A stretch of DNA of 64,000 bases from Leishmania martiniquensis. Its lineage: Eukaryota; Euglenozoa; Kinetoplastea; Trypanosomatida; Trypanosomatidae. The translations under genes were made by a program, and so were the position numbers. The DNA is taken from contig NC_090159.1 in assembly GCF_017916325.1 (NCBI RefSeq), positions 91,001-155,000 of the forward strand. The letters run 5' to 3'. The notes under the pieces are model-generated. The model had not been told where the DNA came from. It saw only the letters and a list, made by a program, of their open reading frames with translations, and ran no database searches. Numbering within the stretch: position 1 is the first letter of the stretch; each line of letters begins with the position of its first letter. Shown one piece after another: positions 62,301 to 64,000 of the stretch.

Positions 62301-63302
62301 GTGCGGTGGCTCTGTCTGCGGTCCTTCTCCAGCATCTCCGACCTCGATTCCCTCTCTTGGAGTGATCGACTAGCCTGCAGAGCCCTGGAGCACGCCCAGG
62401 AGACATCCTCACTCATCACACAGCCGGGGGTAGCAGGTGCCGCTGTTTTGACCTTCGGTGGCTCTTCCGCAGGCGATGACGACGCGACTGTACTGCCACA
62501 CCATTTGGTGCAGCTCCACAGCTCCATCGTCTCTGCCGCTGCCCTGCATTACCTCATCCTGAGATGCAACAGAGCCGTGCTATCAGCATCACTAAACACC
62601 GCGATGTTCAAAGCCACGGAACTGGACGATGCCGTTCGCGCGCTCGCACTGTATACCGAATACCTTCAAAAGAGGCGGCACGGCAAGGGAGACAGTGACC
62701 AGTGTGGGGGGCGGAAGAGCGACCGTCGACTGTATTGCGCCGGCGCCGCTTACATGGATTGCTTGAGTGACGCATGGCACGTGACTAAGAGAACTGCCGC
62801 ATCATCGGCATCCGAACTCTCGCCCGGAAAAGTCGGCGAGAGCGTGCTCCTGACGTGTTTGCCCACCTTCTACTTGTGCGCGCTACGGCTGTACGATATA
62901 CTTCTCAGGGGCAAGGCAGAGTCCGACGACGCCGGCAGCGAAGTCATGGATAGCCTTCCTCGCCTCCCTCCGGCCCTTCACGAGGCCGCGTTTCGTGCCC
63001 TGGCCATTGGCCCGGCCACAGAGAGACACGCCATCGAGGCGACTCTGCTACTGGCCGACAACATCGCGCGCAGATGGGCGACCCAGGCAACGGTATCCTC
63101 CTCGAACGTCGCTTATCCCACCGAGACACCGACCCCTTCGTCAAGTAATGGCGCGCGAGCAAACTTTCTGCCACTCGCCGTCTATCAGCTCGTGCTCGCT
63201 ACGTACCTGGCGGATCGCGCGACACTTCCGCCGCGGGTGCGGGACTGCTGCGAGGCGGCGCTCCGCCGCGAGGCAAAAGAAAAGTCGGAAGGGCGCCTTT
63301 AG
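59322..63302 (+). CDS. Large hypothetical protein, 1326 aa (or 1282 aa from 59454)
   Basis: I do not recognise the family. Two starts compete. The ATG at 59322 gives an N-terminus that looks like a signal peptide (LPALVTTSPLLLLSLLLPPV). The ATG at 59454 gives MAVASSAPLDTQ, lacking it. The Leu-rich stretch is encoded by a C/T tract (59340-59395) that resembles a splicing polypyrimidine tract, with AG near 59417. I favour 59454 but annotate the longer frame. The rest is helical, Ala/Leu/His/Arg-rich, with no TM and no zinc or enzyme motif visible. Repeated L-x-x-L-L helices (for example ALLELQGD, AVVHRLRRSPG, LVLATYLADRATLPP at the end) suggest an alpha-solenoid. Ser-rich linkers are at about 140-180 in the long numbering. 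Possibly a mitochondrial or RNA-associated helical repeat protein; that is speculation. Confidence 0.72.
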   Translation: MRRLPALVTTSPLLLLSLLLPPVVFTVSRAYGGSRTTSPCNELTMAVASSAPLDTQSASTSFAVKSELSLAQHDLQLLRSSRHSNPTHSTVPVSPKTRHVSAPSRSRPASLPPLASKRPAASSSVYLKPQPMVPPVASAPLLWCPPPPRMRPECMVLPALLQRSRWHNVVHERYRTSVSGYVDACARVLRNICSVWKVCTAHCRCCEEDAQAPPGGQGGEDGDGGFSERVDALLRHAHADALLVLLEQVTGTHDGGCDSDNGVTPFSGELILYLVGALTRRPVELSGKHMAHLSNILLSCPYLLAAAHSTQDRPAQTLVAAVQQGVWHAFTFLCYATRGSLRRRQNLDCLEALLCGVYMRAHKAPATALHAPKDGHASRLASSTLESSLDAVKTGQHLQHSSSLPSLGLTAKVRQGALCHLVHRCLMSGALANLGAAEVTAEERARLLLAWVLLLAREDMGPVLRAAVVHRLRRSPGMSEGSPHAVTLPACVDSWRRLALRVEEKAPPRKADGQRTAVLANSSEVFRCIDHTSKKTSGWAVPSADRHLLATLHQRSSTQKRASLWLCSAAEHEVSGKAVAVRALTGDTATQRALGSAAAVLHTYLRLRWGPLSISEGNQPVRDGGMWRSGTVHTASSLKKARASIAECALAEECEAVVKAAEDLPQHGQCLAEVLCMRLMRCLRHWKGTSPDSMTSTIAPNGVAPTSTTIAFASQQRRILAALQKLLAHTRAEVVMAALLELQGDAHPGASTSRSAKVEEHREPSRIGRLNAQMWPSMPQRACWPLISTICRHADDALRAVHEWMYYREMRATPLALEAVQWLREWLMTLPGPQHSSQLVRVVREWVEMETMKLSGTSPLTQACRNAWADVVRTALEQHTAQALLAVLDGQCTAIVPIAAESCPPCGEELHHIYGAMSGPSSAQLRRLQWIAEVNSSAAREWRWNTGIASPSGERTTANLSESLLHPTSAAPASLLLVEATEADLTGTAHDAAVRWLCLRSFSSISDLDSLSWSDRLACRALEHAQETSSLITQPGVAGAAVLTFGGSSAGDDDATVLPHHLVQLHSSIVSAAALHYLILRCNRAVLSASLNTAMFKATELDDAVRALALYTEYLQKRRHGKGDSDQCGGRKSDRRLYCAGAAYMDCLSDAWHVTKRTAASSASELSPGKVGESVLLTCLPTFYLCALRLYDILLRGKAESDDAGSEVMDSLPRLPPALHEAAFRALAIGPATERHAIEATLLLADNIARRWATQATVSSSNVAYPTETPTPSSSNGARANFLPLAVYQLVLATYLADRATLPPRVRDCCEAALRREAKEKSEGRL
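59340..59418 (+). promoter_or_regulatory. Candidate polypyrimidine tract/splice acceptor overlapping the long start of the last gene
   Basis: CTTCCCCTCTCCTCTTGCTC, then further C/T to about 59395, with AG at 59417-59418 and an in-frame ATG at 59454. An alternative acceptor is the CAG near 59220. Confidence 0.4.
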
Positions 63303-64000
63303 CGCACATCTCCGCCCACTACCACTCCAGTTGCCCACACGTGGCCCGACGTCGGCACACATAGCAGGCCCGAATCAGCACAGTCGCACCAACAGAACGC
63401 CATCTGGGCGGGGGCAGACTCGCTCCACCGCCTTGCTGCAGCAAGGTGACCTCAACGGCACCGGCGGTCTTCCGTGTGCCTCTCCTGCCTGACTGCACCC
63501 CTTTCCTCCTCGCACCCTGGCATTGGTGTGAATACATGCGCAGACACGCATAGCGACGTTTGCAGGCGGGCAGAGCATGTCGCGTGAAGCACTGCTGTTT
63601 CCTTCTTCCTCACGATTGCCTTTTCTTGCGCTGGGCACATCCCTCACTTATTTGGGCGCAAACTTGTACGGCCTCTCTACCTTCCTCCTCCCCGTATTGT
63701 CATCTCCATCCCCGTCTCTGCAACGTCTCCGCCGATTGTCAACTCTACTGCTGCCCACCCCCTCCCACTCATCTCCGTTTATGCACTCCTTACACTCCTA
63801 CTTGCTGCAGAAGGCACACAGGGGGGAGAGGGGACTCACGTGCAGGCGCGCACACGAAGAGTGACGCAGCAACCATCCGGCCTCAACTCACTCGCCACGC
63901 GAAGGAGCGAGAACTTAGCTGCGATTAGCAGAACAGAAAAGAAGGGAGCAGCGAAAAAAATCTATGTGCAGCCGGACAATTCATAACAGCCGAAGACGCA
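63303..64000. other. 3' flank of the last gene to window end
   Basis: No gene seen. Pyrimidine-rich from about 63600 to 63780, with several AGs near 63810-63850, likely the splice region of a gene that begins beyond the window. Confidence 0.5.

Noticed and set aside
1..64000. CRISPR arrays, phage or bacterial operon features
   Set aside because: No regularly spaced repeats and no Shine-Dalgarno pattern; the organism is clearly a kinetoplastid.

Overview
The window looks like a stretch of a Leishmania chromosome. It is GC-rich, and all fourteen convincing genes lie on the + strand. The coding frames are long and show no sign of introns. They are separated by 0.6-3.7 kb spacers rich in polypyrimidine tracts followed by AG (trans-splice acceptors), (CA)n/(AT)n runs and dispersed degenerate repeats. 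No strand switch, tRNA, rRNA or CRISPR was seen, so the window is probably the interior of one polycistronic transcription unit. The order fumarate hydratase - Rsm22 - PIG-O - LPG5-type transporter - mitochondrial aspartate aminotransferase - UCH37 matches what I recall of L. major chromosome 24 (about LmjF.24.0290-0430). That synteny is recalled, not computed. I cannot name the species.

Layout. 0-10 kb: the 3' part of a Listerin-type E3 ligase (cut by the left edge), a 320-residue unknown protein, and a ribonuclease-inhibitor-type LRR protein bracketed by a 584-bp inverted repeat. 13-25 kb: mitochondrial class I fumarase, an unusually long Rsm22/METTL17-type mitoribosomal assembly factor, and GPI ethanolamine-phosphate transferase 3 (PIG-O/GPI13). 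25-37 kb: a repeat-dense section with a small four-TM protein and two nucleotide-sugar transporters of the LPG5/SLC35A type. The transporters share an 891-bp block with no visible difference, while their 5' parts are divergent. 39-64 kb: mitochondrial aspartate aminotransferase, a serine-rich coiled-coil protein, a type II membrane protein, a TPR-SET protein, a doublecortin-domain protein with a degenerate P-loop, UCH37, and a large unknown protein.

Functionally the genes are mixed, as expected for kinetoplastid polycistrons. They cover protein quality control and ubiquitin (Listerin, UCH37), mitochondrial metabolism and translation (fumarase, aspartate aminotransferase, Rsm22), and surface glycoconjugate synthesis (PIG-O, two UDP-sugar transporters, and perhaps the 621-residue membrane protein). 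The most notable non-genic structure is a set of near-identical repeats in direct and inverted orientation. They could support conversion, circle formation or inversion, and the transporter pair shows that recent sequence homogenisation has occurred here.
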